From assembly GCF_964340395.1 (NCBI RefSeq), contig NC_135555.1, forward strand, positions 12,322,746-12,386,745: 64,000 nucleotides of DNA. Direction: 5' to 3'. The notes below the pieces were generated by a model. It saw nothing but the letters and a program-made list of their open reading frames with translations, did not search any database and was not told the origin of the DNA. Source of the DNA: Glandiceps talaboti (taxonomy: Eukaryota > Hemichordata > Enteropneusta > Spengelidae). Shown in pieces: positions 33,354 to 48,000 of this stretch (position 1 is its first letter; each line of letters opens with the position of its first letter). The translations under genes and the position numbers were made by a program.

Positions 33354-34985
33354 GAAGGTGGACACAGTTAAGAGGTACATTTCATAGGCACACGTCGACA
33401 GGGAGACTGAAACCTAAAAATTCTAAAAAAACAGACCAGAATTGCATTGAGTGATAAAACAAACAGTGAGTGTCCTTCTATGGTGTATAATCAATAGTCT
33501 TGGCTCTGTGGTTAGATATTAGCTGTATTTCTAAACAGAACACACTTGAATAATATTTTCAGAATTTCCCAACGATAAAGGTCACAATATTTACCCCTGG
33601 CACATTGTAGTAAACTGGTGCATTAGACACTTTTAGAGAATTCATCTGTCTCTAGCATTATCTGATCTGTGCTAGATATATATCATTGAAAATACTGGCT
33701 CTACTTTTTGCATAAATTTAGGGGTTACTGCTGTATCTGAGGTGATGTTGGCTGCTTCAAAAGTATTCTAAAAATTGCGACATAATTTGAAGACTTCACT
33801 ACTGTAGAGCCATGAAATGTATAATTTGACCTGATTTTTTTCCCCTTAATTAAACGTCTGTCCTGGTCATAAAAAAGATATGACGCTGCTGAAAATGCTG
33901 CCGTTTTTTTTCATCTCGTGTGTAAAAAGTGATGGGTAAACATGTGGCCTCATCATCATCAACTTGTAGTGAACAGTACTTGTAAAAATTGATGCAGGTT
34001 GACAAACATTGCACAGTGAAATAAATGTTGAGGTATTATATATACTAAACATTTCGACTAAAGAGGGCAGTCATAGAAGGTAATAGGTTACACAAATACA
34101 TCAAGTTTTTAAAGTATGTCTTTCTACAATAACTGACATCAAGGTTGTATACTAAACTAGTATTTCACGACAAAAAAAGGCTGGAAAAGAGAAAGAGAGA
34201 GAGGTTGTGGTGAACGCCCTTCAGCAGGCCTGATTCTTGAGCAACTGTTCCATGACTCAAAAGCATGTAAATATACAACTGTTCCCTCGTGGAAACTATG
34301 AAGGATTTCCGCATACTGTTTCTCTCTCTGATAGATCACTATGTCATTTCATGTTGGAAAATGAAATTTTGCGAGTTACAATCAATTTGAAATTTTTGTT
34401 GTTGTTGATAATTAGAGTCAGTGGCACAATTCATTTCATTTGACAAAAAAAAATGTATCTTGTTTATTTTTTTTATCACAATTTCTACATACTGAATATA
34501 GTAATACTTTTGCTTGGAGCAAATACAAGTTCATATCTACCAAAATAATCTATGGAAACCAAAGGGATATTGAAGACTGTTAGCCAAAAGTTACTAGGTA
34601 TACAAGACCGTCAAATCAGTCACACACAATCTCGTCATAAATTAAGGAAACTCCAGGAGTTTAAATGCAATATTTGGTTCAATTCCTCCAGGTCAGCCTA
34701 TAGACTCAAAGCATAAAATATTTTTTTTTAAAAAGAATAAAGTTTGCATGGTGCAAAACTTAATTAAACATCAATAGTATACAACAAAAATATTTCCATT
34801 TCTCAAAAAAAAAAATCAACAACAGTAATGTCCTCGCATATATATATGCTGACAATTACCGAGTAAAATCTAAAAATTTCCACTACGAAATAAAATTCAG
34901 TTTGGTTGACAGTCTCCAATAAGAATATCATTTGCTCATATAAATATACCCGCGTCATTCAATTCAGACGAGGGGTATACTAACA

Positions 34986-37900
34986 TTAAAACACATAATC
35001 ATCATCAACCATATCAATGGCCCATTGGAATTTCTCACGTTGTGTTCGGTTGTATATCTTCTCCATTGGAACTTCCCATTTCTTGCACCTGTTCATACAA
35101 AACAGAAAATAAAATTTAAAAAAAAAGTCTGACAAAAAAAGTCAACTAGGGGTTTAAGTCAACTACTAATAAGTCAACTACTAAGTTGACTATCTACAAA
35201 AGTTTTCATTTGTTTAGCGCCCTCAGTGACAGTATTTGGCAAAGCTGTCAATGTTGGGAATCTAGTGATAGCAAGTGACGTTACAGTTCTCAGATGTGTA
35301 TTTCATTTCTTAGTATAATACTATAGTAACCTTGATTACTGCTTTAGTGTCTGATACACACTAACTTGACATAGGAAACAACAGGATCAAACCATAAATC
35401 ATGGCGGGGGTGTAGTAGGGTGAGTTAGAGGGACTTACCATGCCACAGATATTCTGGGATCTAAATAATTCAACTTGGAGGTGCCCAAAGCAATTTCTTT
35501 ATTTTCTTGTTTGTCAGTAGCCGACACTTCCAGTTTCATTAGCTGCTCCTCTAGTCTTTCAAGCTGTTTCTTTTTACGTTCTAGAGCTCTGTAATAATGA
35601 CAAAATCAATGGTTAATGGAAATGTCAAGACTTATTTCTGCCTTGAGTATACTTGTATTGATTACTGCTATCAACTTAAAATAAAAGTCCAGTCAGACTT
35701 ATTTCTACCTTTAGTACACTTCAAGCTATCAACTTAAAGGCAAAGTCCAGTCAGACTTATTTCTACCTTTAGTACACTTGTACTGATTACTGCTTTCAAA
35801 TTCAATATGATTTTGGGGGAGAACAGAGCACCTTGTATTACACTCATTCAATTTCCTGCAAGGGTTTATGGGAAACTTTGATGGTCACAAATACTCCAAT
35901 TTCTTTGTATTGACAAATAAGTTAGCAAAGCCATTATTTTGACTTTTTAAAAAAATATGTAGCCCGGCACCAACACAGCTGGCTACGTCATTCAAAAACA
36001 GCTGTAGTGTTTGGCTGGGTTTCTTATTTTATCCACCCTTCTTTCCATGGGATCTACTGTACACAGATTCTAGGACAGTGTGGTGTGGAATGTGGAACGG
36101 ATGTCAGATTAAAAGATAGTTATGTCTGAGGACTGTAGACCACATGAAACTTACATGCATCGTAAGTGGCTGAGATTTTAACAACTAACAAATTACATGT
36201 ACCATCTATCAGGTCTTACTTTTTTAGCCTTTCATCCCGACTTGTCTTGTAATCTACTTTAAGTTTCTTGTAATCTTTCTTGGCTGCTTTAATTGTATCA
36301 TTCTTCTTGCCAATCTTTTCTTGTAGATTTGTCATCTGCTTATCAAACGTCTTAGGAGCGGCACGTTGATGGTTACACAGAATAGCCACAGCTCTATTAG
36401 CACGGTTGTAGGACAAGATCTTGGCAGTTACTGAATCATCAGCTGCAACACACAATAAATTTCACATTAAAATACTTCAATATCATTCTCTTATTCAAAT
36501 ACACAAGATAAACTAGTTCACATGAAGCAGAATTTTGTGTGAATTGACAAGACATCTAAGGAATTGCTAAATTTTATTGTATGGTTCAACAACATTTTAT
36601 CATCTGGCAGGACAAAAAATCTTACCAACAGTGCCACATTTTATTTCCATGAATTTATTTTAGGTGATTTGCAGCCTTGGGCAACATGTATTTAATTTTT
36701 TGTCACAGCAGACAATACAAGTCTTCGTTGAAGACATATCTCCCAACTAGTGCAATAAAATACCTTTTTTCAGTCAAATATGGCCGCCCTTTGGTTAAAA
36801 GTTCAATGACCTTCATGATAGTTCATGCGTCCACTGCTAAGTGAAAGTTTTTGAAGACATCAATCACACTCAAAATACTACAGAGAGTGTGATGCACAAG
36901 AAAAGGAAAAACTCACTTCTCTTCACCCAAGGAGACATAATAACAATTGTACTTACGATCCGTCAATTCATCTAGTTGCTCTTGTAGAGTCTTGGAGGCG
37001 TTGTATGTCCTGAACACTTTGGCTGTCAACCCTTCCATCAATTCCTGTAGATGTTTGTTCAGAATGGAGGTGTTGAGTCGGTCAAAGAGATCATCACCTT
37101 CCTGTTTGTTCTCCATGAACAGTTGAAGATTCTTGAACACCTGAGATGGGCAGAAGGGAACACATTCATATAATCATTTGAAGGAATACTTATATACTAT
37201 GGTATGTTATAATTAGATTTACAGACAAAGTACACAGTTGTAAAAGATGAACTAAGATTTATGCCTTGTTGCTTCAAGAAAACAAAAACAATCTGTAACT
37301 ATGAACAAAATCTTCTATGCTCAATGGCATAGCCCATTACACCATACACACAGATGGATGTACATGGGTCTCCTATAGCTAATTCTGGGCTCTGTCCATT
37401 GGGAACTGATGTAAGTGTAAAGAGGCATTTTCACAATCTTGGGGACTGGATGCTACTGGTTATTTTGTAGCATATCATGAGTTTACTCATTTGCAACAAT
37501 TTCTTCAAACTGCTAAATTACTACACTATTGCTATTAAATGTGTTAATGTGACAATAGTACACTACTTGCTTAGAGGCCATATTATTCTTTGTACGCATA
37601 CACTTCTCTGACTGTGTGTACAAAGATAGTTATACCTTAAATCTACGACAAGCCTCAAGAAATCACAGTTACATTTTTTATATCAAAATCCCACTCACCC
37701 TTTTCTCTACTGGTATATGATTTACATATCGAATGGAATCTTTACCAAGGAAATCAAATCCGACTACAAACTCCTTGCCCTCACGTTCTGGGTACAATGT
37801 GATATGTTCAACACGCAATGAACAACAACCCACGGTGTCTGCAGTCTCTCCTTCTTCCTTTTCATTACCAGCTCTCAGAGCAAGCTGAAAATGTAGACAT

Positions 37901-39558
37901 TTTATATCATTATTATTTAAATAGTTCCACATGTATGTTACTATACAAATGATATCTATGTGCCATAAAGCCAAGTAGTATGTACCAGCTGTGTGAGCAA
38001 TGCTTTTGGGATGTGAACAAATTGACTGCTACAGGGAACGATTCCAACACAGCTGATACATGGATGTGCATAACTGTGCACTAGGTATGCCGAGTTCAGC
38101 TATGACACAGGGATGTGTAGCACATCCCTAACACAGAGATGATATCCGCATATCTATAACATGTACACTTTTCACATCCATGTAGCAGGGCTGTGGAAAA
38201 CAGGGCCTATGTGGCACATGGTTGATGAATGGCTGTGCTCCTCTTCCTAACCCTTGGATGTGACCACACTTTAGTGACACTTACCTTGTCAATAAAGTAC
38301 AGAGCTACAGCTCTCTGCCTGATTCTCATTTCTTTGCTCTTCCAATCTTCCTTATACTGAGACCTGATTCTGTCGACAATTTTTTTCAGTTTTCTTGCAG
38401 TTTCATATTTCTGCCAATCTTTTTCACCCTGTTACAGTAAAAACAAAGAAGTTAATTGAAATGAATTATTACAGAATCTGAAATGGGGAAGTTAAGATGT
38501 TCGAATTGGGGTAAACAGGAATAGGGGGCTGGAGGTGGTACAAGATGTACGAGAGAGAGAGTGTGTCTTTGGTAAAGGAAAAGGGTTACTGGTACTTCTC
38601 ACAACGACACAGAATTGACAAAATCTCTGTTTCATCATTTTACTGTGAGAGTTAAATAAAACACAATTTTGATATTAAAAAAATAAATATGTAGCCCGAC
38701 ACCAACACAACTGGCCATGTCATTTAAATACAGCTGTAGTGTATGGCTGGGTTTCTTATTTTATCCACCCTTCTTTCCTTAGGATCTACTGTACAAAGAT
38801 TCTAGGACAGTGTGGTGTGGAACGAGGAATTGGATGTCGGATGAAGAGAAGATAGCTCCGTCCGACTGTACTTCAGATGAAACTCATAAGTGTCTTAAGT
38901 GGCTGAGATTTTTTAACAGCTTAACAGAAAATTGCCATAATAAAGGAATCAGCTGTTATGTTCTCAGCTGATAAACATCTTCAGTAGATCCAGCTGTGAG
39001 TCATTTATCATTTCTGTCAAAACAAGCTGCTTTGCTAAACATTGACTCGTAGTAAAACTTACCTTGAGCCTAGAGTTAGCATTCAACATAACATATTTGA
39101 TTGATCCCTGAATGTTTTCAGTCCAAGACGCCAACCAAGTCACTTTATTTTCATGGATGACTTCCTTCCATTTTCGACCATTAGGTGCTTCTGGAACTTT
39201 ACTGCCTCTGTCAAACATACATAAATGATATTAGTTAGTCTGTTAATATAACCGACAGTCAAAAACACCATGACATTTATTCAAGGTATAGATTCTTTAT
39301 CCTAAAGTGACTTTTCTATCACAAGTGACTTTTATTGCAAGTGACCCTTTTTCTTATTTTTGTTTCTTATTACAGGTGACTCTTTATAGTGACTTTTTAA
39401 AGTGATTCTAGTTTATTATTAGTGACCTTTATTACATGGGACTCTTTTCAATTCAGTGACGTTTGTGACTTTTTAGTGTTTTCCACTTGTAGTTTTTATT
39501 GCTTTTGTAGTGTTTCAGCACCTATAAAGTTTTAGGATATATGGCACTATACAAGTGC

Positions 39559-39591
<33 letters not shown>

Positions 39592-41989
39592 ATATATTTC
39601 GTCATGGAGTCATGACAACATGTAAGTTCCTACACATCAGTATGGCTGCCATCAGTGGTGGCTATATTTGATGAACATTTAATTTTGTGGGGTATTCAGA
39701 GTAGGGTGAAGTACGGCACATAAGGCTCAGTATTTATAATCCAGAATGATACCACCCCCTTTTTGTGGGTTGAGGAAATCATGTTAGGATCGAACAGCCA
39801 TCCCTGATCAAAAAGAATCCTGCAGTTTACAGAAAACAAACGGAAAGTGAAAAGCAACCTACTTTCCAGTATTGATGATCACATCTGCCGGTGTTATTCT
39901 CCTCTTCAACATTCCCTGTTTGGGATGATCTCCACGTCCACGGAATAGACCTGGAGGTTCAATTTTGAAGTTACCAATCTTCTGCTTGTGGCCATCAATG
40001 ATACAGAAGCCATAGTCACTTTGAATTTGTTCATTTTGTTTCTTGATTGCTAACTTTTCTTCCTTGGACATATTTTTCCTCTCCTCGGATTTCATTTTGT
40101 AATAATCATTAAATTCCCTGAAGTCACATTTTTTTAAGTCTGTGATTTTTTGTCTTTCCTCGTGAGTCATTTCCTATGAAAAATAATAAAAACATAAACA
40201 TGTACAGATCAGAAAATATTTTTCACTATCAACGGAGAAGTACAAAATGACATACTTTTTCCTGAGAGTCAAACGAATACAGCAATTTTGACCGAGTTTT
40301 GCTTTTCAGGATGATTCTCCATGTTACTACATATAGATACCACATCCCCACATTGTACTTCATTCTGCCACGGAAAATACCAGTGACTTAAGGGGCCTTG
40401 TTACTACAAGTTGAAGACTAGGGAACCCTAGGTCACAAGTGTTTTCTATACCCGTGTATACATAACTTATGGAGATCTGTATAAATAAAGGTGATATTAA
40501 ACATTTTCAATCATATTTTGAGCACTGCAGAAACAAGGATGTAGACGCATGTTGTAGTGCAATAAAATGACCAGAGTATAAACCCCATATTTTTTGTTTG
40601 AACATGTTCAACTTGGGTATCTGTTGGTATAAGGAAGAATATTAATTGCATAAGAATTTTAATATTCTTGTTATACTGCATTACTTTTAGCACCTGGCAT
40701 TTGGCTGTCTATCTTCTACTAAGTCTTTTGTGATGACGGAATTACATTTTTAAAAATAATACATACATAAGTACACCATTTACCTTTCTCCAATCTTTGA
40801 AAAAGTTTTTGTTAAAGACTTCTTTTGTTGTGTAATCATGGTCCAACATTCGTCCATAGAAACCTGCCACTTCCTCTGTAGCCTGAGTCAATTTCATTTG
40901 TTTTCCTAAAGAGGAAATAAAATTAGTACAGGTCAAACCTACATCTCACTTTATCTGTTCAGATTTCTAGGAAATGATGATAGTATTACAAATACAAGAT
41001 ATTATTTATCAGTGTCTTTTATTCAAGAACAGGGCCAGGAAGAAGGGGTGGGGGGGGGGGGGAGACACTAAGTTTCATTACAGCTTTTCTGTAGATTATT
41101 CAATGGAATGGAGTCCAACTTACATATCACTTATATAGGATAACACCTCCACCCTCCTCTACACTATCGGAGTAGTAAACTGGCAGCACTACATTTATTT
41201 CTATGAATTAAAATCTGTGACAGTTTTACCAAATAGCAATCTCCAACAAATCAGACACATTTTTTTTCTTTTTAAAAAGTGAAGTTTACACAGCAATGTA
41301 CTAGTAACAATGCATCGGTCAGGAAAAGCTACATGGATTAAATCCACAGAAATACTAACTTACCTTCATAGTAAAATCTGACATTGTCAGGCACAGGTTC
41401 GTAATCTGGGGCAAAGACAGGACCTTTGTGTTCCAATGTCATCCATTTGACACCCTCAGGATGTGGTGATTCTTCCCACCTAGTAAAACACAACAAAGTC
41501 AGTGAAGCTGATCACCCCTACTGTTCTTGTGGAGAAGTCAAAGCCTATTGTTATCTTCATAATGTGTGACACCATAATATAGAAATAGGGTGGACAAATT
41601 TCAAAGCACATACAAACATCAGATCAAAACAGAAAACTCACCATTTCCAGACATCCTCTTCCTCTTTTTCCTTCTTGGCTTTCTTCCTTGGTGGTTCTTC
41701 TTTTTCACTTCCTTTCCTCGCTTTCTTGTCTTTGTCTTTCTTCTTCTTTTTCTATACGTACCAAGACGTGAAATACATTTATTGTTGTCGGTTAATTAAT
41801 AAGTTTCTGGAAACAAAACTGTAGTTGGACAGCTGAAGTAAGTATTGTACTTAAAATTGAGTGCTCCACTGCAACGACAAAGTAACATGCATTCATACAC
41901 ACACACACATACATACATACATACATACATACATACATACAGACAGACATACACACACACACACAGAGACACACACACAGACAGACACA

Positions 41990-42028
<39 letters not shown>

Positions 42029-45000
42029 TTAGAATGAGACAGATGTCAACTAGACACACACAAAAACTTACCAATGGCTCATCATCGTCTGTTTTCCTTT
42101 TCTTGGCACTGGGTTCTTGTTTCACAGAGGGCTCTGTTTTCTGTTTTTTGATTTTTTCAGCTCTACAACAGAAATTCGAATATGCAACAACCATAAACAC
42201 AATATACTATTCACAAGGCTAAGAAATAAATCTGATCACTGAGTATCTATGGGATCTCTACATACTGACAATATGTGTTTGCATCATAACTTTTTTTCAG
42301 CATAACTAAATTCTAAAAATTTTTAATCACCATATACTTTGTCTTTCAAATTTCACAATGTTACAGGACGGAGTAACACTTGTGGTTGAAGCATGTGTGT
42401 CATTACACATCTGTAACCTTCAGAGACACCCACCCCCCCACCCTCACCATTTATATCAGCTGATGATACTAGTGGTTATACCTACTTACAAACTATACAT
42501 ACAAAGATCTAGTAATGTTCTTTGATACACAATCAAGTTACATTTTGTACTTTCTTTCTTGTCTACATTTCGGCAATTTTACTTTTGCCTTCCTCAGGAC
42601 AAGCTGTCAATGACGTGAAACAAGTAACTTAGTTATGTATCATAGAACATTACTATATTAGTGAAGTTCCAACCTTATGAACCTGTTTACCGAGATATAC
42701 ATACAACGAAAGTGTCATAAAAAAATGTACATAAATACCCTCCACTAGTTCTCCATCTTGTATTTTAGTGTACATATCTCCCTTACAGACAAACTCACTA
42801 CTTGTGACAAAGTGTATTCTAATCTCTGATTGGTCAATTAGTACTAAAGTCATACCTAGCAACCAATGGTTCGTCGTCTTCTGAATCACTTTGGTGTGGT
42901 CTTTTCTTTTGTGGTGACTTATGTTTTTCCTTCTTGATATCGATACTTAGCTTAGCTCTGTCCACCTGTAAATAAGTCAGCACACAGAAATGACCAGTTA
43001 GTGAAGTTTTCACTGTGTACATACGGTGTAAAACTCAGATTGTATACATTAATACAGGGGAAGAAAAGCAAGGCTGGTTTTGATGACGCAGTGTTTCTCA
43101 TGGATATGAAGCCCTAGTACAAGTTATTTCCACCAATATGACCTTTCTCAAATTGTGTTTCAAAAATTTGGCAAAGCTGGTATAGAAGAGACAGCGGGAT
43201 AAGCACCACGGGTAAGTAAACCAATAACATGAGTGCCAAGCTGGTCATAACATTGTTTGGCCCAGGTTTCAGGTGTGAAGCTCCACACATTGCTTATTTA
43301 CCCATGATACCTCACCCAGTGTAAAACAGACCTTTTCTGAGCAAGATTTGACAAATTCTTTATAGCTCTATTCAGATTGGTTGCATGTAGCAGGACTGGT
43401 GAAAATGGATTTTTGTGACTCTCCAAGCACAAGAAATGCAGCCAAGATAAAATCAGTCTAAGTTGGCATGTCAATGAACTCGTAGCTGACTGAGGAAAAC
43501 GTAGACATCAGGTCAATGTACTCAATGGCTGGCTGACTGACGTCAAAGTTGACATTAGGTCAATGTACTCAATGGGCCGACTAAGGTCAAAGTTGATATC
43601 AGGTCAATGTACTCGTGGCTGGCTGAGGTCAAAGTTGACATATCAAATTTAGAAGCATTCGATGTGCTGCCTCAGTACTATAAATAGTCTGATGTATGGT
43701 GACTGAATTGTTGATGAAATAAATACTGGAAGATTAGTTAGCTACTTACCAAAGGTACGTCATCGTCACTGTCTGCAGGTTCCCTTTTGATTGGCTTGCT
43801 AATGGGGGTAATGAAAACAAGTATATGAATGTTTTAGAAACATATCAAAGACAGTGTTTGTCAAATCAACCATCAGTGTGCCCTCTAAGCCAATTCAACA
43901 TGCCAGACAGCGATGCTTGGCAATGATCCAATCTCTTGTGACCCACCAAAATTTGATGTTCCACTATCTCTCATTATTGGTGACTCACAAGAACATAGTT
44001 ACAGATCATTAGAGGACACACTGGCAACCACATGTGAGTATTTTCCATGAAATAATAAGATAATTCATGGAACACTGTCTTCACACATTTCTTGAGAAGT
44101 ATAAAACACTTTTAAGGCAAACATGTTTTTTATTAGGATACTACCTTTAAAAATCAGGAGATCAGAACCAAACAGGTAAAGTGTCAAAGTTTAATCCTCT
44201 TTCTCCCAACTTGTAATTAGGTGTGTACAAATAAAAAAAAAACCTTGTGTGAATCTACATGACATGATAAGTCTAATTTATCCACCATTACCGTAGCTGT
44301 GATATGACTTTTCGTATAGTGCTACAAAGTAGTAAAACCACAGACTTTTTTGAGTTACTGCCCCTTAACACTAGGTTGAAGAAAGATATGTGTTCCTGTG
44401 TGTACAATACAATAGCCACTTTTGAAAAGGGAAGGTAGTTGGATTACTGGGTAGGTAAGGTTTCTGATACTAACATCTCCCTGCATAAGGTTTCCTCAGT
44501 GATCATACACAATTTCACTTTGCTAGGCTATATCTTGTGATGTTATAAAAAAACAAATCTGTAATGTGACATTAACTGAACATCACCAAGGAAACCTTTG
44601 GCAATTGGACGTTAGTGTACCCACCACATGTTTTCTTTGAATTTCACCTAACAGTGATTTCACATCTTACCTGTGACTGTCGATCTTCTCTGTTTTGATG
44701 ACCAATTTTGTTGGTGACATTGACTCCGACTTGACTTTGACACTGTTGTCTTTGTGCTTCTCTGTCTTAATTTTGTGGGATGAATCGCCAGACTTCTTCA
44801 ACTCTTTGTGTTTACTATTGTCAGTCGGTTTTGTTGATGATGACGACTTGTGTTTGGATGACCCGTCAGATTTAGAGCTACTGTCTTTTGGTTTGCTAGA
44901 ACTTACGGAATGCTCTTTGGGTTTGTTGGATGAATTGCTGGCTTTACTGGAATGATGTTTTGAGCTACTGGAGCCATCCTTTAGCTTATGGCTGCTGGAA

Positions 45001-48000
45001 CTGCTGCTGTGTTTTGAACTTGAACCGTCCTTAGGTTTTGAACTTGAACTTGGCTTGCTGTCCTTAGATTTACTTGAGCTTGAAGATCCTTCCTTAGGTT
45101 TACTAGAACTGTCTTTGGGTTTATTACTACTAGATGAACTTGACTTGGAAGATCCATCCTTGGAACTGCTGCTTGAATGTTTGCCATCTTTTGTTTTCAC
45201 CCCTGAGCTACTGTGGTGAGAATCCTTAGGCCTGGGAGAGCTGTGATCATTAGATTTGGAGTGGTGATTTTTGGGTTTGTCTGAATGGTGACCCGATTTG
45301 TGTTTCAAGCCATCTGATGAATGGCTGGACTTGTGTTTGTTATGGTGACCATTTTGGCTGCTTGAATGTTTAGGGGACACACCAGTCTTATGTGCAGATG
45401 ACCCTGAAGATGATTTCCTTGGTGAGTTCATTGTCTGTTTGATGTGATCGTTAGCAGATAGACTCGAATTCATTGATGTGTGGTTCACATAAGCATCACC
45501 TGAAATAGAGAAAATTATGACAATACATACTCTATACATGTACCAATACAAAATACCAAGGTTTAAACTTAAGCTATCAATTTAGCCAAAAATGGTTGTG
45601 GATTGACTGCTTCTATGCTTGACCAAACTTCTGCACAAACCTTTTTATAATCAGGAAAATTTCCACAACAATGTTAAGTTTGATACAAGCAAAAAAAAAA
45701 AAAATTACGCCAAATATTAGTACAAGGAAATGCTTAAATGTAAATGAAAATGAGAAAATTGTTAATATGAATGTATTAGTTTTTTTATGAAGGAACTAGT
45801 GTTAACTGTTTCTACATTATAAATGTATCTTGAATTATTACTATTTTGATATGGAACTATTTCATGATGATTATATAATTAATATGTATTATTTATGCAG
45901 AACATAATTTCACTATAATGGCCATTATTCTCATTTTTCGAACAAATATCGTCTGCAGGGAAAAGGTTCTTTTATGGGCATGTAAAATGTACACGAGATT
46001 AGAGATTTAAGATGGAAGTCATTAAAATATAAGAAGCTTTATGGCTTTCTTAGTACAAAGCAGAAATATATGTCATAGAATTTAACCTTCATTTCTGAGT
46101 TCAAACATAAAAACAACAGGCATTTCTAAAAGCAAACACTTTCTCTTCTTACTTAATCTAGGCAGAACAATTGCAAATTCACTGGCATTCACATACCAAG
46201 ACCCAAGCATTTTGCGAGTAAACACTTAGCCATCAGCGAGTCGACTAACACATCCTTGGGAAGTTTTGTAACAGCAAAAGGGGTGTCAACTTTACTGAAT
46301 TCATCTCAATAGAGTTACTTCAGGTAAATTTAATTCAAATACCTCTCAAGGACTTCAGATAGAATTCAAACAAAAAACATACAACAGTCGTAACTCCTTC
46401 AACGAAAACGGGGCCTTAGGTAAAAAAACAGCTGTACTTCTCAAGAAGTCTGGCCAACTATTTATTAAATTTAAAACATTATTGACTCCAGATGAATTAG
46501 CTATACTGTATGTATAAACAACTTCCTCTACATATTTCATTTCATTTCAACAAACTAAATGGAAAAATCATATAAGGCCTAACGCTTGAAATATTGGCTA
46601 ATGCTAACACAATTTGCATGTCTTTGTATCACAGCTTATAATCTCCAAATGTTGGATATTAGAATTGAGAGCACTCACAGCACTGCTATTTTGCTGTAAT
46701 GGCAAAATCTCATTTTACTGTTTGGAAGACACCCAAGATTACGTAATAACATTTTTGCTAAAAAAATTATGAAGTGTAATTTCATTTAAAAAAAATAAGT
46801 TATGCAACCTCTAAAACGATGAATTAGAAATTTTTCTAAAATTTGGAAGCTTTTCAGTGCACTGTAAATCACTGTGACATGTCCTGTGATTGGCTATCTA
46901 ATACGTAATACATGTACTGAAAGATCTAAATTAAATCTAGTGGTTTTCCAATCGGTAACTGTATCTTATAACTTAGATACATAAATTAGAACATATTTCA
47001 ACCTTTCCTAACCCGATAAAAAGTATTTACATTATCATATCATATAACTTTGCAATATCTGACAGTTACTACAGACCCCTTCAGAGTGTTTGATTTACTG
47101 CTCTTCCAATGTGACCTCTTCACTGAGGAGGTTAAAGGTTACAAAGAGGTCATTAAATGGCATAAGGACCACATCAAATGTTGTAACTCTTTCCAGAAAA
47201 CAAAACAGGAAACCGAGACCAGTGAATTTGTCAGCAGAATTTTGAACACTTTATACAAATATTTATCATTCTAACAAACATGAACGTTAGATTAATATCA
47301 CTTTATATAAAATTTAACAAAGTTAAAACAATTCAAAATAGAATTTCAAATTTTATTTTTCACTGAAGTATTATTTTTTTATGTACAACTCTAAAATTAG
47401 AAGTTATGAGTATTTTGAACCTTGACCTCACATGACGTATGTTTGTCTACATTGGTGTTTTTGATGTCCAACATAATGTGAGTTCTCTTCTAAATCTAAC
47501 AAAAACATGTTATTGAAGTACGTCATACAGGTAAATAAAGATTTACATTCATTTTATGAACTATTCACATAAACAGTTCAGAAGCAATATATATGAAAGA
47601 TTATGCTTTTTGGTAAAAAAAAACCCATTTGAATGTAACAATTTCCACCTTTAAAAATTGAATATTATTTAGCCCTATTTTGGTTATGCCACTAAAACAA
47701 ATTGATAAATTTACATAATTTTCAAACAAATTCATGTTCAATTTGAAGACACTTGAATTTATTAAGAGACATTCCTTTGATATTTCTCTAAATCCTTTTA
47801 ATTTTTCGTATTTGTAAGTTGATGTCAGTTCAAACTTTTAATCCAAAAAAGCTAAGGTTTTTCTTTTACCCATAAATATTAGATACTGGCATATCCTGTT
47901 ATCAAAAGAGCACTACTGAGTTACCTGTATACACTATCTCATTGTCTAGCAATCTAAAAATGACTCAGTCAGCATGAACCATTCTAAAATGAGAGCATGC

